Shown here piece by piece: positions 1-12,189 of a stretch of DNA of 64,000 bases; the stretch's first letter is position 1; every line of letters begins with the position of its first letter. The notes beneath the pieces were generated by a model, which was not told where the DNA came from, searched no databases, and saw only the letters and a list, made by a program, of their open reading frames with translations. Source of the stretch: Petrolisthes cinctipes. Lineage: Eukaryota; Arthropoda; Malacostraca; Decapoda; Porcellanidae. Both the position numbers and the translations under genes were made by a program. The DNA lies in assembly GCA_033782935.1 (NCBI GenBank), contig JAWQEG010001350.1:195001-259000 (forward strand), written 5' to 3'.

Positions 1-154
<154 letters not shown>

Positions 155-250
155 TTCTTATCTATTATGTCAATTCCGATTACTTGTTTTGAATCTGGAT
201 ATGCAGTGGACAGGTTTGATGGCCATTCTGGTGCCCACTTCATTAATTAA

Positions 251-275
251 CACACACACACACACACACACACAC
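251..275. repeat. (CA)n microsatellite
   Basis: About 12 CA units followed by a GAT/GAC-rich trinucleotide stretch (roughly 280-370). The Asp/His-rich reading frames across it are products of simple sequence. I see no gene between 276 and 800. Confidence 0.95.
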
Positions 276-800
276 ATTCACTATGACTCTGATGATGATA
301 TCGACGATGACAATGACCACTTCGACGATAATGATGATGATGTTGGTGATGATGATAATGAAGATGGTAATGTAGTGAATCGTTCTCTTTATCATCACAC
401 TGTAAATACACAATAATATCTTCAATAATTGTCCTCCAATCGGACAATTACAATAGGCTACATATATCATAAAATTTCCGTCTAGTTTAAACAATGGTAA
501 ACACCAAATAATGTGAACTGTACACTGCACCATCCTCATCGATATAATCTGTAAGTATAAAAATAAAGGCGATAACAAATACTAAAAACAACATTGTATT
601 ATACTCCATCTTATACCGGTATACATTTTACACTACTAAACTGATTATAATAGCAAACTGTTACTGTATTTATGGAATGCCGTCATATTACTGTACAAAA
701 GATAACCTTCAAGTCTTAAACAATAATTACAGTACTATGAATATGTTTGTACTGAACATCTTAGTGGTGTCATGAGATATTTATTATGGTAGAACTAATG

Positions 801-1115
801 GTATGAGGAACACAATAATACAAGTCTGTGTTACTCTTACCCTTCCATCTCTTTCTGGTAATGGTATGAGGAACACAATGATACAAGTCTGTGTTACTCT
901 TACCCTTCCATCTCTTTCTGGTAATAGTAAGAGGAACACAATGATACAAGTCTGTGTTACTCTTATCCTTCCACCTCTTTCTGGTAATAGTAAGAGGAAC
1001 ACAATGATACAAGTCTGTGTTACTCTTATCCTTCCATCTCTTTCCGGTAATAGTAAGAGGAACACAATGATACAAGTCTGTGTTACTCTTACCCTTCCAC
1101 CTCCTATACGTAATG
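801..1115. repeat. 63-bp minisatellite, 5 copies
   Basis: Units begin at 801, 864, 927, 990 and 1053, an exact 63 bp period, each carrying a GAGGAACACAATGATACAAG-type core. The unit length is divisible by three, so frames stay open on both strands and give repetitive 'proteins'. There is no independent sign of coding. Confidence 0.95.
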
Positions 1116-3141
1116 GTGTTGTTCGGACGTCCTGTCTGTGGCAGCATTACCGTCATGGATGACCATCTCACAGTCCAGTCATTCAGTAATGTCTCACCAT
1201 CCTCTAGTAGCCTAGAGGTAATGGTCTTATCCCGTCTGTAGCAGCATCAAAATCAGTCTGAAAACAAAGTAAAAAATAATGTCCATATAAAAAACTGTCT
1301 ACAACTTGGCATTTTTATTAAATTTTTGTTTGTGTATAGATTATGACAGAAATATACCGGTAGGTGATAATACTGACCGGCAGAATACGATGGAATTAAA
1401 ATAGAGAGAAAATCATGTTAAACAACATTAACCATTTTGGGAATATTTACTGAGGCAGTCTAAAGCTGAACAACTTATAGAAACCTTATATCTTTATTCA
1501 GTTAGGATAATATGCAATAATTTTATGTACGGTAATACTTTGTCCAGTTGTACTCTATACCTATTGTATTAAATGATTCAGTATTCATATACCAGTATAT
1601 TTCTACTTTGAGTATTAAGTTTATAAGATTATAATAATGTATAGTTATATAGATAAAATATGTATAAACAGAAGTAATAACATGGAACTATATTATAAGT
1701 GCATTTGGCTATATATATACTGTATATACATTATATTAATATAAAATAATAGGTTATATAAATAATAACTAAATACACTATAATATCCAAGTAATTATAT
1801 TAAGTCAGAATACCTTCAACTGAAATAAAATAAAATATATCCAAGTAATATCTTAAAAGTCAGAATACCTTCAACTGAAATAAAATAAAATAAATATACT
1901 CCTTTATATATTCTCTAATGAACAAAAATAAAAGAAAAAAATCACTATGTACCATACAACTTAACAATAATATATACTCATAAATTATGATCATTAGATG
2001 AAACTGAACAAAAATAATATATACAATTTACTTCTATATAATAAACAAACTCCTCATGAATATTTACTAACTACAGTATATAATTATATAAATTAATAAA
2101 ACTGGATTTTTCATGGCCTTCTACCTCTTCCCACGAACTTATCAGCCGCCAGTATGGTAGTAATTAAGTTAAGCCTATTTGACATATTAGTTAATTTACA
2201 ATATATTATTATAATAAAACAATAGTTCAGATAAGAAAATCGGTGACATTTTTCCCGGTCAGCCTGAAGGTCGGAGGTGATAGCAATGTGTTTACTTTCT
2301 TATGATCACTCCATCTTCTTGAGAAACTATTTATATTTCTCCACATAGCGCACCAATTACACAAAATAGATAAATTTGATTCACATCATTGGATTAAGCA
2401 GTGATTTTACAACTACAACACATTAATCAAAACTCGATACGATAATAAACCATATAATTACGGCGAGTATAAGTCAGAGAATACAATTTAATCTTTATAC
2501 AACCATTTACTAATAATAGATATTTACAGTAATTACGTTATCAATATTATAATAAAACATTTGTAATTGTGCATAAGTTTCTCCTTAATATGATGGTGAT
2601 GTCAGATTTTACATAAAAAGCGATATAGTAGAGAAAAAGAAAGGATTTGTATGAATAAGTTGCATTACTGTATGTGTGGTCACGTGGTACAGCGTCCCTA
2701 ACCTGTCTCAACCACAGTGGTCTCACCTTGTCAAGTGGGTGCTCTAAGTGGACAAATATTAATATTTTGTGAAGGTTTAGAGTGATCATGTGAATATAAA
2801 CACATCTCTAACATCTTTATCCAACAGACTTACCAAGCCAACCGAGCTGAACTGGAGAAATGGAATTATAATTAACAATGTATTGATATTGTGGGTATTG
2901 AAAAATTTAATGTATCAGTTTTCATTATTGGTATCTTTATATCAAAACAAATTAACCTCGACAAAGTAACTTATTAACAAAGTATTGATATTATGGGTAT
3001 TGACAAAATAACTTCATTAATAATTGACAAATAATAATATCAAGTGTCAACTGGAGGTAGTGGCGTATTATTAGTATCAGTAAATTATCGGTGATTAGAT
3101 ATTATTCCATATTTATATAATTTCATTTACAAAATAAATAT
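1116..3141. other. AT-rich intergenic DNA
   Basis: No gene recognised. There is a short tandem duplication around 1802-1890 (AGTCAGAATACCTTCAACTG repeated) and otherwise AT-rich unique sequence. A segment near 2635-2665 resembles one near 8020-8060, an old dispersed repeat. Confidence 0.6.
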
Positions 3142-3510
3142 CTAACCTCGATAAATAGATCTTAAAATTGACAAGTGACAATATCGAGGGTCAACAACAA
3201 CTGGGGTCTTATTAGGGACAACAGAAAATATCGGTAATGGTTCTGTATGCAATTGAAAAAAAAAGTTTGTCTGTATTTCTTTTGACTCAGTTCGTTCGTT
3301 TTTGGCACACTGTTTATCTTTTCTTTCCCTCAGAATGAAAATCTGCTTTACAAATTCACTAACCCCCTCCGAGCTGCCCTCCACCTCCAAACTTGCCGAT
3401 ACTTCATCATAGGAGATAAAGCATTGGTGTTGTCTGGCTAAAAAGGTCAGTCTCCCTCCCAACTCTCTCTTGAAATCACCAGGAAGGCAAATCTCAATAC
3501 ACACAGCCAT
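3142..3510 (-). CDS. Orphan 122-aa protein with TATA/CCAAT promoter
   Basis: A single-exon ORF of 122 codons. I do not recognise the family. The N-terminal half is mixed alpha/beta in character (starts MAVCIEICLPGDFKRELGG), the middle is Lys/Glu-rich, and the C-terminus is hydrophobic. The start was chosen because the ATG has a good animal context (A at -3, G at +4) and lies about 145 bp downstream of a TATA box. Beyond that box lies an array of seven CCAAT motifs, an upstream layout far better than chance. No signal peptide or clear membrane segment is seen. The ORF is short and a first exon of a longer gene cannot be excluded. Real transcription is likely; the protein's function is unknown. 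Confidence 0.5.
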   Translation of the reverse strand: MAVCIEICLPGDFKRELGGRLTFLARQHQCFISYDEVSASLEVEGSSEGVSEFVKQIFILRERKDKQCAKNERTESKEIQTNFFFQLHTEPLPIFSVVPNKTPVVVDPRYCHLSILRSIYRG

Positions 3511-3650
3511 TGTTGTAAGGTGTAGTTAGATGCTGTTTTGGCTTTGTAATGTGGAATTAGTATGGAATAATGACAAGCACGGAGCTCCCTCTTTTATGTG
3601 TGTGTGGAACCAAATCTGAGTTTGGTCTGACCCGTGACCAAAACTCAACC

Positions 3651-3660
3651 CTTTATATAG
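3651..3660 (-). promoter_or_regulatory. TATA box for the 3142-3510 ORF
   Basis: On the minus strand this reads CTATATAAAG. It lies about 140-150 bp upstream of the ATG, immediately downstream of the CCAAT array. Confidence 0.6.
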
Positions 3661-3668
3661 TATTCACA

Positions 3669-3965
3669 AACCAATCACAGGTCACGCATTATTTACCCAA
3701 TCATCTGGCAGTATTTGAATATTTGAATATTTGAAGATACTCACCTAGCCAATCAAATGGTAGTATATGGAAATTTATTTTTGAAATTATTCGCCTAGCC
3801 AATCAGGTGGCAGTATTTGAACATTTAAATATTTGAAGTCATTCGTCTAGCCAATCAGCTGTCAGTATTTGAAAATTTAAAGATTTGAAATCTTTCATTC
3901 AACCAATCAGGAGACATTATTTGGAATTTGAATTTTCAAATTCGCTTGTTCAGCCAATCAGGAGA
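3669..3965 (-). promoter_or_regulatory. Array of seven CCAATCA boxes
   Basis: CCAATCA occurs near 3669, 3696, 3748, 3796, 3849, 3900 and 3953. From the third onward most are embedded in an imperfect ~50 bp repeat with a CAGTATTTGAA-type spacer. CCAAT is the NF-Y site. Seven copies directly upstream of a TATA box, spaced about 27-53 bp, is characteristic of a strong regulated promoter. The array itself is seen directly; NF-Y binding is inferred. Confidence 0.6.
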
Positions 3966-4348
3966 CGGCATTAATTTGTATTTTTTTTTTCTAGACTAAC
4001 ATGTTTATTCCTGTTTTACCAAAGTATGGCTGCCATTAAAAGGTTAAAATAAACACTGTTATTTTGAATTAGGACTTATTATGGCAATATTTTCATTATA
4101 TAAACATTTACGAGTAACATAAATTTACATTAATTAAATTACGGATATAATTGACACTTGTAATTAAAGTAAAAATTACGTTGTTGATTTGTTTACAATG
4201 TTTACAACGGGATAGCGAATTGTTTATTTGTTTATTTGTTGATGCGGCCACAAACAGAAGATGGAATCTATCACCTCACTACACAAAGTTTATATCAAGT
4301 TATAAAACGTGTTATCTGATGCAACTTACCTTTACATCCCTCACTCAC

Positions 4349-5273
4349 TGTATGTGTGTGTGTGTGTGTGTAGGAGTTAACGTGTGTGTGTGTGTGTGTA
4401 GGAGTTGACGTGTGTGTGTGTGTGTAGAAGTTAACGTGTGTGTGTATGTGTAGGAGTTGACGTGTGTGTGTGTATAGGAGTTGACGTGTGTGTGTAGGAG
4501 TTGACGTGTGTGTGTGTGTAGGAGTTGACGTGTGTGTGTGTGTGTAGGAGTTGACGTGTATGTGTGTGTGTGTAGGAGTTGACGTGTGTGTGTGTGTGTG
4601 TGTGTGTAGGAGTTGACGTGTGTATGTGTGTGTAGGAGTTAACGTGTGTGTGTGTAGGAGTTAACGTGTGTGTATGTGTGTGTAGGAGTTAACGTGTGTG
4701 TGTGTGTGTAGGAGTTAACGTGTGTGTATGTGTGCGTAGGAGTTAACGTGTGTGTGTGTATGTGTGTAGGAGTTGACGTACGTGTGTGTGTGTGTATGTG
4801 TGTTTGTAGGAGTTAACGTGTGTGTGTATGTGTGTGTGTAGGAGTTGACGTGTGTGTGTGTGTGTTAACGTGTGTGTAGGAGTTGACGTGTGTGTGTGTG
4901 TGTAGGAGTTGACGTGTGTGTATGTGTGTGTAGGAGTTAACGTGTGTGTGTGTGTGTTTGTGTGTGTGTAGGAGTTGACGTGTGTGTGTGTGTAAGAGTT
5001 GACGTACGTGTGTGTGTGTGTGTATGTGTATGTGTGTTTGTAGGAGTTAACGTGTGTGTGTGTATGTATGTGCGTAGGAGTGGACGTGTGTGTGTGTATG
5101 TGTGTAGGAGTTGACGTGTGTGTGTGTGTATGTGTGTGTTGGTATGTGTGTGTAGGAATTGACGTGTATGTGTGTGTAGGAGTTAACGTGTGTGTATGTG
5201 TGTGTAGGAGTTAACGTGTGTGTATGTGTGTGTAGGAGTTAACGTGTGTGTATGTGTGTGTGTGTGTGTGTGT
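4349..5273. repeat. (TG)n-TAGGAGTTGACG compound minisatellite
   Basis: About 920 bp in which variable (TG)4-14 runs alternate with the 12-mer TAGGAGTTGACG or TAGGAGTTAACG. Alternating purine-pyrimidine sequence on this scale is prone to Z-DNA and to length polymorphism. Confidence 0.97.
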
Positions 5274-5389
5274 ATTAACTTGTTCCCTCGGTAATGGTTA
5301 TAATGAAGCCAATGTTCAGTGTTGGTATATATAACAAAATGGGAACTGAACCATCTTTCCTTATACCAATTTTATCAATAAAACATAAT

Positions 5390-5865
5390 GGTTGTGTTTA
5401 ACGTTAGTCCATTAATACAATACGTTAATTATTAGTTATTCTATATCCACTAACTTAGAGTTCAATTAATACAATACGTTAATTATTAGTTTATTTTATG
5501 TCCATTAGAGTTCAATTAAAACATTACGTTAATTATTAATTATTTTATATCTACTAACTTAGAGTTCAATTAATACAATACGTTAATTAGGACTATTAGT
5601 TATTCCATTAGAGTTCAATTAATACAATACGTTAACTATTAGTTATTTTATGTCCACTAGAGTTCAATTAATACATTACGTTAATTATTAGTTTTTTATA
5701 TTAATTAAGTTAGAGTTCAATTTAAACACTACGTTAATTATTAGTTATTACACATCCACTAACTTCGAGTTCAATTAATACAATACGTTAATTATTAGTT
5801 ATTCCATTAGAGTTCAATTAATACATTACGTTAATTATTAGTTATTTTATATCCACTAGAGTTCA
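5390..5865. repeat. ~55-65 bp AT-rich tandem repeat
   Basis: Degenerate units share GAGTTCAATTAATACAATAC and TTAATTATTAGTTATT, with variable spacers. At least seven copies are recognisable. No coding signal. Confidence 0.85.
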
Positions 5866-6035
5866 ACAGTGAGGTCATATAGCGGCAGAAAAAGGTGATA
5901 GAGAAGTGTGACAACAAGCAGGAAGGTAATAAAATGAAGAGGGACAGTTGAAGAACTGAAAGGGAGTGGCTGGGGCCGAAGGGGCGCCAAAACCCTTAAA
6001 GTATTGCCCACATCACTACTGGCAATATCCCCCTA
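5864..6035 (+). repeat. Interspersed repeat R1, copy 1
   Basis: Shares the core GGGACAGTTGAAGAACTGAA, then GGGGCGCC, then TTAAAGTAxTGCCCACATCAC with copies at 36100-36262 (same strand) and 60588-60780 (opposite strand). About 170 bp; SINE-like or a LINE 3' end. No tRNA-type A/B boxes were recognised. Confidence 0.8.
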
Positions 6036-6256
6036 AAGGATAACTTATTACATCATTATTTAACATTAGTACACACTATATATATTAAACAACAACCATT
6101 AATTTTGATATTTAATGTATTAGGAACAGAAAATATAATTAATTATTATGTAATACCGTATTTTTAAGTACTGCGAGGAACACACCCTTACTCAACACAG
6201 GTTATTGGTCAACTGATTTATTTCATTTAATTTGGTACATTTTTCTTTCTTTATTC

Positions 6257-6714
6257 CAGTGTTGCCAGGTCTGCTTGAAAACGTGCGCCATATTAACAGC
6301 GTTGCCAGGTCTGCTTGACGAAATTTCTCCAGTTTTAACATCAGAATCTCCCTTTTTACTTCAACTTTAACACCAGAGATTCTCTTTTTGCCACAATTTC
6401 ATTATCAGAGTTTCTTTTTTTCACCTCAACTTCAACATCAGGATTTCCCTTTTTACCTCAATTTCAACATCAGTTTCTTTTTTTCCCTCAACTTCAACAT
6501 CAGAATTTCCCTTTTTGCCTCAATTTCAACATCAGAATTTCCCTATTTACCTAAATAATTCCCCGTTTACTCTTGAACATTGACGGTCTTTCTTTTTTAT
6601 ATTATTTCTGGTAGAAATTTCCCTGTTTACTCCTGAACAATCTGTATATAATTTCCCTGTGTAGACTTCAAAATTCCCTAAAACAGAAAACTATCCCTGC
6701 ACCTGGCAACACTG
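6257..6714. mobile_element. MITE with CAGTGTTGCCAGGT termini (hAT-like)
   Basis: The left end CAGTGTTGCCAGGT (6257-6270) is matched by its exact reverse complement at 6701-6714. Flanking octamers CTTTATTC and CTCTATTA match at 6 of 8 positions and could be a worn 8-bp target duplication. The interior is a degenerate repeat built around ACTTCAACATCAGAATTTCC. No ORF. Confidence 0.65.
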
Positions 6715-6750
6715 CTCTATTATCTGGTATGACTGGTGACTTTCCCGCCA

Positions 6751-7040
6751 AATATCCAGGCAAAACTAGTCCCAATACACACTTATTATAATAGTACACA
6801 CTTATATCAATTAAACTGGTTTAATTATATCAATATAATATCCAGGCAAAACTAGCCCCAATACTCACTTATTAGTACAGGATTATAATAATTATACTGA
6901 TGTTTAATTATATCAATATAATATCCAGGCAAAACTAGCCCCAATACTCACTTATTAGTACAGGATTATATTAATTATACTGATGTTTAATTATATCAAT
7001 ATAATATCCAGGCAAAACTAGCCCCAATACTCATTCACTG
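6751..7040. repeat. 83-bp tandem repeat, ~3.5 copies
   Basis: ATATCCAGGCAAAACTAG recurs near 6752, 6838, 6921 and 7004, the last three at an exact 83 bp period. Confidence 0.9.
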
Positions 7041-7230
7041 GTTCCTGGTGTTGTATTATATCGATATAATACTTAATATTACTTATAAATAATGTCACAT
7101 AATGCCGTAAGTAGAGTACTATGATATTATATAAATAATCCTGCATAATTATTTATTTTTCACTTGTATGTAGCCATATTGGAGGTGGAAATGTTTTAAA
7201 AGATAACATTAGTGGATGTAATTGTGGGAA

Positions 7231-7550
7231 CAAATGGTGGTCAAGGCAGGGTGTTGCCTCCACCATCCAACAAATGGTGGTCAAGGCAGGGTGTTGCCTC
7301 CACCATCCAACAAATGGTGGTCAAGGCAGGGTGTTGCCTCCACCATCCAACAAATGGTGGTCAAGGCAGGGTGTTGCCTCCACCATCCAACAAATGGTGG
7401 TCAAGGCAGGGTGTTGCCTCCACCATCCAACAAATGGTGGTCAAGGCAGGGTGTTGCCTCCACCATCCAACAAATGGTGGTCAAGGCAGGGTGTTGCCTC
7501 CACCATCCAACAAATGGTGGTCAAGGCAGGGTGTTGCCTCCACCATCCAA
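7231..7550. repeat. Perfect 40-bp minisatellite, 8 identical copies
   Basis: Eight units with no mismatch that I can see. Each contains GGTGG near its start and CCACC near its end, so a unit can form a weak hairpin. Forty is not divisible by three, so all frames cycle and stay open, producing apparent proteins without meaning. The region 7560-7880 holds no recognised feature. Confidence 0.98.
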
Positions 7551-7883
7551 CTACCGCTGACAGATGGAGAAAAAATTAGTTTGAAATGTTCAAATTAGTA
7601 CGGTATAGCAAGGCTCTGAATATATGTTTGTCACTTACTTTTATTAACTTTTAGGGGTATATGAGTATAATTATGGAGGGGGGAAGGGTAATCCAGTACC
7701 GTGCAGAATGTCTTGCTCCGCCCAATACTTTACTTAACACTCTACTGTAAATACAGTGGTTTTACATACTTTACCAAAGATATCTGTGATTAAAACAAGA
7801 CGACACTACTACGAACAAGGTTAATTGAAAAGCATTTTAACACGTTATATCTACAGTTGTACTTAACTATATCTTACACTAAA

Positions 7884-7990
7884 GCAGTGGTTCTCAACTC
7901 ATTTCAGGCCATGGACCACCAACCCAATTAAAAGAATATCGTGGACCATTCCACTTGGCGGAAATACGCTCTCTCCGATATTTTCGATGG
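7884..7990 (+). mobile_element. hAT-type terminal fragment
   Basis: CAGTGGTTCTCAACTCATTT resembles the classic hAT terminal consensus and the intact element at 52844-53498. No matching right end was found, so this is probably a truncated copy. Confidence 0.4.
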
Positions 7991-8247
7991 TCCTTTCAGA
8001 TTTTAGGTAAAAATCACTATGATAGAGAAATGGAAGGGTTTGTATGGATATGTTGCATCTTACTAACTTAGCGACATGACTTTGAGGGAGAGAGGGAGAG
8101 GGAGTTACAAGGAGTTACAAGGAAAAGAAGTACCCTAGGAGACCTTACGATCCATACAAAGAGGGTACCTGTGGGTTTAGTTGCGCAAGTAGGCGACCGT
8201 CCTTGAATGTGTCATGTGAAACCATCAAGGAACACTCGCACAACGGC

Positions 8248-8520
8248 TTAAACACCTAGACGGTGATTTAAGGCTTTGTCTAATCTGGACTTGAACTGAT
8301 CCACAGAGTTGCTGTTGACTACATCAGCAGGAAGCGCGTTCCAAGTACCGCAGATGCTGTATGTAAAGAACTTACCACACAGATCACGGTTGTATCGCTT
8401 CAGTTCAAGTTTGTAGCCATGATTCCTGGTTGTGCCCTCACTGAGTTGGAAAATGTCCCTGTAGTCTACATTGTCAAAGCCTCGTAGTATTTTAAACACT
8501 TCGATGGTGGATGGACTTGT
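8248..8520 (-). pseudogene. 3' end of a CR1/jockey-type LINE reverse transcriptase
   Basis: The conceptual translation contains the typical C-terminal block of CR1/L2/jockey-type pol proteins: EVFKILRGF, then FQLSEGTTRNHGYKLELKRY, then FFTYSICGTWNALPADVVNS and FKSRLDKAL. Only this C-terminal segment is present; the RT core and endonuclease are missing, as expected for a 5'-truncated insertion. Open upstream codons to about 8631 do not look like pol. Confidence 0.75.
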
Positions 8521-8960
8521 CAAGTAGGCTACCACCACCATCAATGTCATCATTATTGTTAATAATTTGGGGGATATAGACAAATAATACTTACTTGTAT
8601 TCACTCCGAACATTAGCAGGAGTGTCACCATGTGTTAGCAGTAATCACACCCGATTTTCTTATTGGAATGGACTATAGAGTAGTTTATAAATAAATTGCT
8701 ATCGGCATCTCAATCACTCTAATAGCCTAATTAAATAAATAATCATTATTAAACGTGAAACAAGAAATCTGTTTCCCGTAAGAAATGTTAAGACGCCATC
8801 ATTGTATAAATGTTTCAGCTGCTATTTTATGCTGATTATTTCTGTCCGTCTAAAATAGTATTATGATATTAATATTAAGTATTAAGATAAGGAAGTAATA
8901 TTTTCTTGTCGCCTAATGAACCAAGCTAACCTGGACCATAGTTACCATCGGGACATACTG

Positions 8961-9203
8961 TACAATCGTGGTCAATAATAATCATCCACATATTAGTATC
9001 TCAAACAATTTACCGTCTAAATGATTTCATAATTATGGTGTTATTGTTTTAAGTACCGTAGTGTGTTACTGATTGTAGTAAATTAACAAATGGTACTTAA
9101 CCTTTTTATTAGAAAGTTTATCACCATAAGGAACAGAGGGAAGTTGTCAAACTCTTACGGAAGTTACCCTTATATGGATGATTATTTATGACCATGACTG
9201 TGC
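8961..9203. mobile_element. TA-target MITE family M1, copy 1
   Basis: Starts TACAATCGTGGTCAATAATA and ends with the inverted TATGGATGATTATTTATGACC...ACTGTG. Closely related to 46498-46736, with a partial copy at 17940-18036. Non-coding; Tc1/mariner-like by termini and TA target. Confidence 0.75.
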
Positions 9204-10757
9204 ACCTTGTTGGTTGAAAAGAAATTATTACTAAACTCACTTAGGCCCCTAGCCTATCCCTGAAAGATATTTAGAGAACATAGTGAAAAGTTGACACGAG
9301 AGTTGGGCAGGTATTATTGAATTTCTACTTGGAGGAAAAGTTATGTTCATTCCTCAATACCAATAATTTTCCTCTAAGAAATTTAATAATAATACCGGTA
9401 CCATCCTTAGCCTTCGGAGAAAAGTTCTCTTCATTCCTCACTTTCTATTATTTTCCAATACGAATTGAACAACGAAATATTTTTTCCTCTGAGAGGTTTA
9501 ATAATAATACAGTACCGTCCTTATCCTCAGAACGACCCATCATATTTACCGTATATGTAAAATAATAAATATATGGACACGACTTGACACAGCTGAATGA
9601 TATTCATATCAATGTAAAGGTAATAAAATAAACAATAATATATCATATATTAATATAATGATAAAGATATGAATACAACTTAACACTGTTTAATGATACT
9701 CATATCAATGTTAAGGTAACAAAAAAACAATATCTATATATCGGGTGTTAATATAAAGATACAAATTAACACTGTTTAATGATATTCATATCATTGTAAA
9801 GGTATGGTAATAAAATAGATATTAATACAATTATCACGTGTTAATATTATTTTTCTATTCCGAGAGGGACACTCATAAATAATTCTTTGTCGTACTGTAC
9901 TGAACACCAGATAATGTTATAGATTGAAAAAATAGTAATTGTAATACACAATGCAACCAAGAACTAATGTCCGGTATTTATTACATAGTATTATATTAAA
10001 ATGTATAGCATACTGTAGTTACCATGTATTGTATTGAAATGTATAGCATACTGTATTTACCATGTATTGTATTGAGTGAGGCCATAGTTATACGTTTACA
10101 AGATTTGTATTATATTTCCATCCACCAATATTAATGTTCCTTTACAAACAACCATATGTTGACTAATATTAGTATATAATATTAATGTTCCTTTACAAAC
10201 ATTACTATAATATTATTGTGTACCAACCATATGTTGATTGATACTTCCAGCCACCAATATTAATATATAATAATAATAATGTACCTTTACAGATTACAAG
10301 CATCACTAGACTATATTGTATGATGAACCACATGTTGACTGATACTTCCAGCCACCAATATTAATAACAATAATAATAATAATAATAATGTACCTTTACA
10401 AGTATCGCTAGGCCATATTGTATGATGAACCACATGTTGATCAATATTTACACGTATATAATAATTATCATTACAGTACCAAAGTGTATTTAATATAGCC
10501 TAATAATGTTGTATAAATATTTCATATCCAACACAAATCACCAAAGTGTTCACTCTAATTAGAGAATGTAAGCAAAGCATCCATCAATGTACAAGAGTCC
10601 TTGACAATTGGTAATGGTGTATGTTACTATAATAGGCCTATACTGACTACTGTTAGTGTTGTGGTCACCTCAGCTGTGGACAGTGGCTTAGTGTAGATCA
10701 ATTTTATCATGTATAGCAAGTTGACCCCTCAGAAACTCAAATTGTACACCTTTCAAG
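9204..10757. other. AT-rich flank upstream of the kinase-like gene
   Basis: No gene recognised. It contains a diverged tandem duplication (about 9340-9560, TCATTCCTCA...TTTAATAATAATAC) and repeated ACCAATATTAATGTTCC / CCATATGTTGAC blocks (10120-10450). No convincing TATA box precedes 10806. Confidence 0.5.
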
Positions 10758-10805
10758 TTGACTGCATATTATTCCAGATCTGCCAATGAACCAGAAGTAA
10801 CTACA

Positions 10806-12061
10806 ATGAAGAAGTTGATGACTGGCGACGAGATTCGTGCCGAGGTTAAGGAGGTGAGACCCCTGGTGACCAGTTCAGGAGTAAACTGTTACCTGGTGTT
10901 CTACCGTGGCCAACAAGCCATCCAGAAGGAACACCAATATACCAATGATCCAGAGACATTCAGACACGAGGCTTGGGTACTGGAGAAGGCTGGAGGGAGA
11001 GGAGGAGTACCAAAGTTATTGATCACTGCTTCAGATGCTGCCATGTTGGTAATGAGCTGCGTCGAGGGTGAGTCCATCTCCAGCGGGAGGAGAGGCTCAG
11101 TTTGAAGGAATGGCTGAAGATTTTCCAGGCAGCAGCCATGACGTCACTTGCTGAACTCCACGAGGCTGGTCTTATCCACTATGACATCCGCGGAGGCAAC
11201 ATTTTGATCAAGGAGGAGGAGGGTGGCCGCTACTCAGCCTCCATTATAGAGTTGGGTTTGGCATCGCTTGGAACACTACAAACCATCACCAGCAATGTTA
11301 CCCAAGACACAACCATTACACTGGAGATGGTGTCTACTGACAACATGATGGACCGCTATGATGTATACTCCCTGGGCCTGTTGATGAGTGCCATAATGGT
11401 TACCCCAGAGTGTCCCAGTCTCATCAGGAAGCTCATCAAATGTACCACACACTACAATGTCAACAGACGTCCCACCATGGCCTCCCTTGCCTCAAGTATA
11501 CAGAGATATGTTGACGAGTTTGGCAATCTGTTTACCGGCACTTCTAGTTCCTCTGACACAGAAGATGACTGTAACACTGACACAGAAGATGACTGTACCA
11601 CCGACACAGAAGATGACTGTAACACCGACACAGAAGATGACTGTACCACCGACACAGAAGATGACTGTAACACCGACACAGAAGATGACTGTAACACCGA
11701 CACAGAAGATGACTGTAACACCGACACAGAAGATGACTGTAACACCGACACAGAAGATGACTGTAACACCGACACAGAAGACTTCAACACCGACACAGAA
11801 GATAACTGTAACACCGACACAGAAGATAACTGTAACACCGATACAGAAGACTTCAACACCGACACAGAAGATAACTGTAACACCGATACAGACGAGAATG
11901 ACTCTATCTCTTCCAACACCTCAAATAAAGACTGTGGTTCAAACTACACCACAAATGTTTCTTTCCACCCCAACAACTGCCGTGATATCACTCACAAGAG
12001 ACAGCGTACCCCCAGCACCAGTGAAACGGAGTCCCAAACAAAAGTTCGTAGTGTAGCCTAA
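10806..12061 (+). pseudogene. Intronless protein-kinase-like gene, one frameshift
   Basis: Reading begins at ATG 10806 (A at -3). The first frame (to 11105) carries a degenerate N-lobe: a candidate ATP lysine in AIQKEH (about residue 41) and a helix-C glutamate in HEAWVLEK. The second frame, entered near 11080-11090, carries the catalytic loop HYDIRGGN (HRD-type Asp and Asn kept), IIELGLAS where DFG is expected, DVYSLG of helix F and RRPTM of the C-lobe. Together they span a whole kinase domain of ~240 residues. A single-base indel separates the frames; the joint reads ...GESISSG / EERLSLKEW. The C-terminal tail (about 11560-11900) is a 24-bp repeat encoding DTEDDCNT-type units. DFG to ELG suggests a weakened or pseudokinase activity. 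The indel could be a sequencing error, in which case the gene may be functional. Confidence 0.7.
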
Positions 12062-12189
12062 CATGAGAACCAAGAAGTGATTTTTACAAAGGAATGAGAT
12101 GAACAAGAAAGCATAACCTAAAGAGGCCTAAGTTTGTGCCAGTTTGTAGAATGGAGACAAGTGGAGTCCATATTGCAGTGCCCTGCCTC

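Noticed and set aside
784..1171. Repetitive frames of 93-133 codons on both strands
   Set aside because: The 63-bp minisatellite keeps all frames open; no independent coding evidence.
7231..7550. CRISPR-like regular direct repeats
   Set aside because: Repeats are contiguous with no spacers, and the context is eukaryotic.
11452..12056. Antisense and shifted frames over the kinase tail (Ser/Val and Thr/Gln repeats)
   Set aside because: Explained by the 24-bp acidic repeat of the kinase-like gene; no features of their own.
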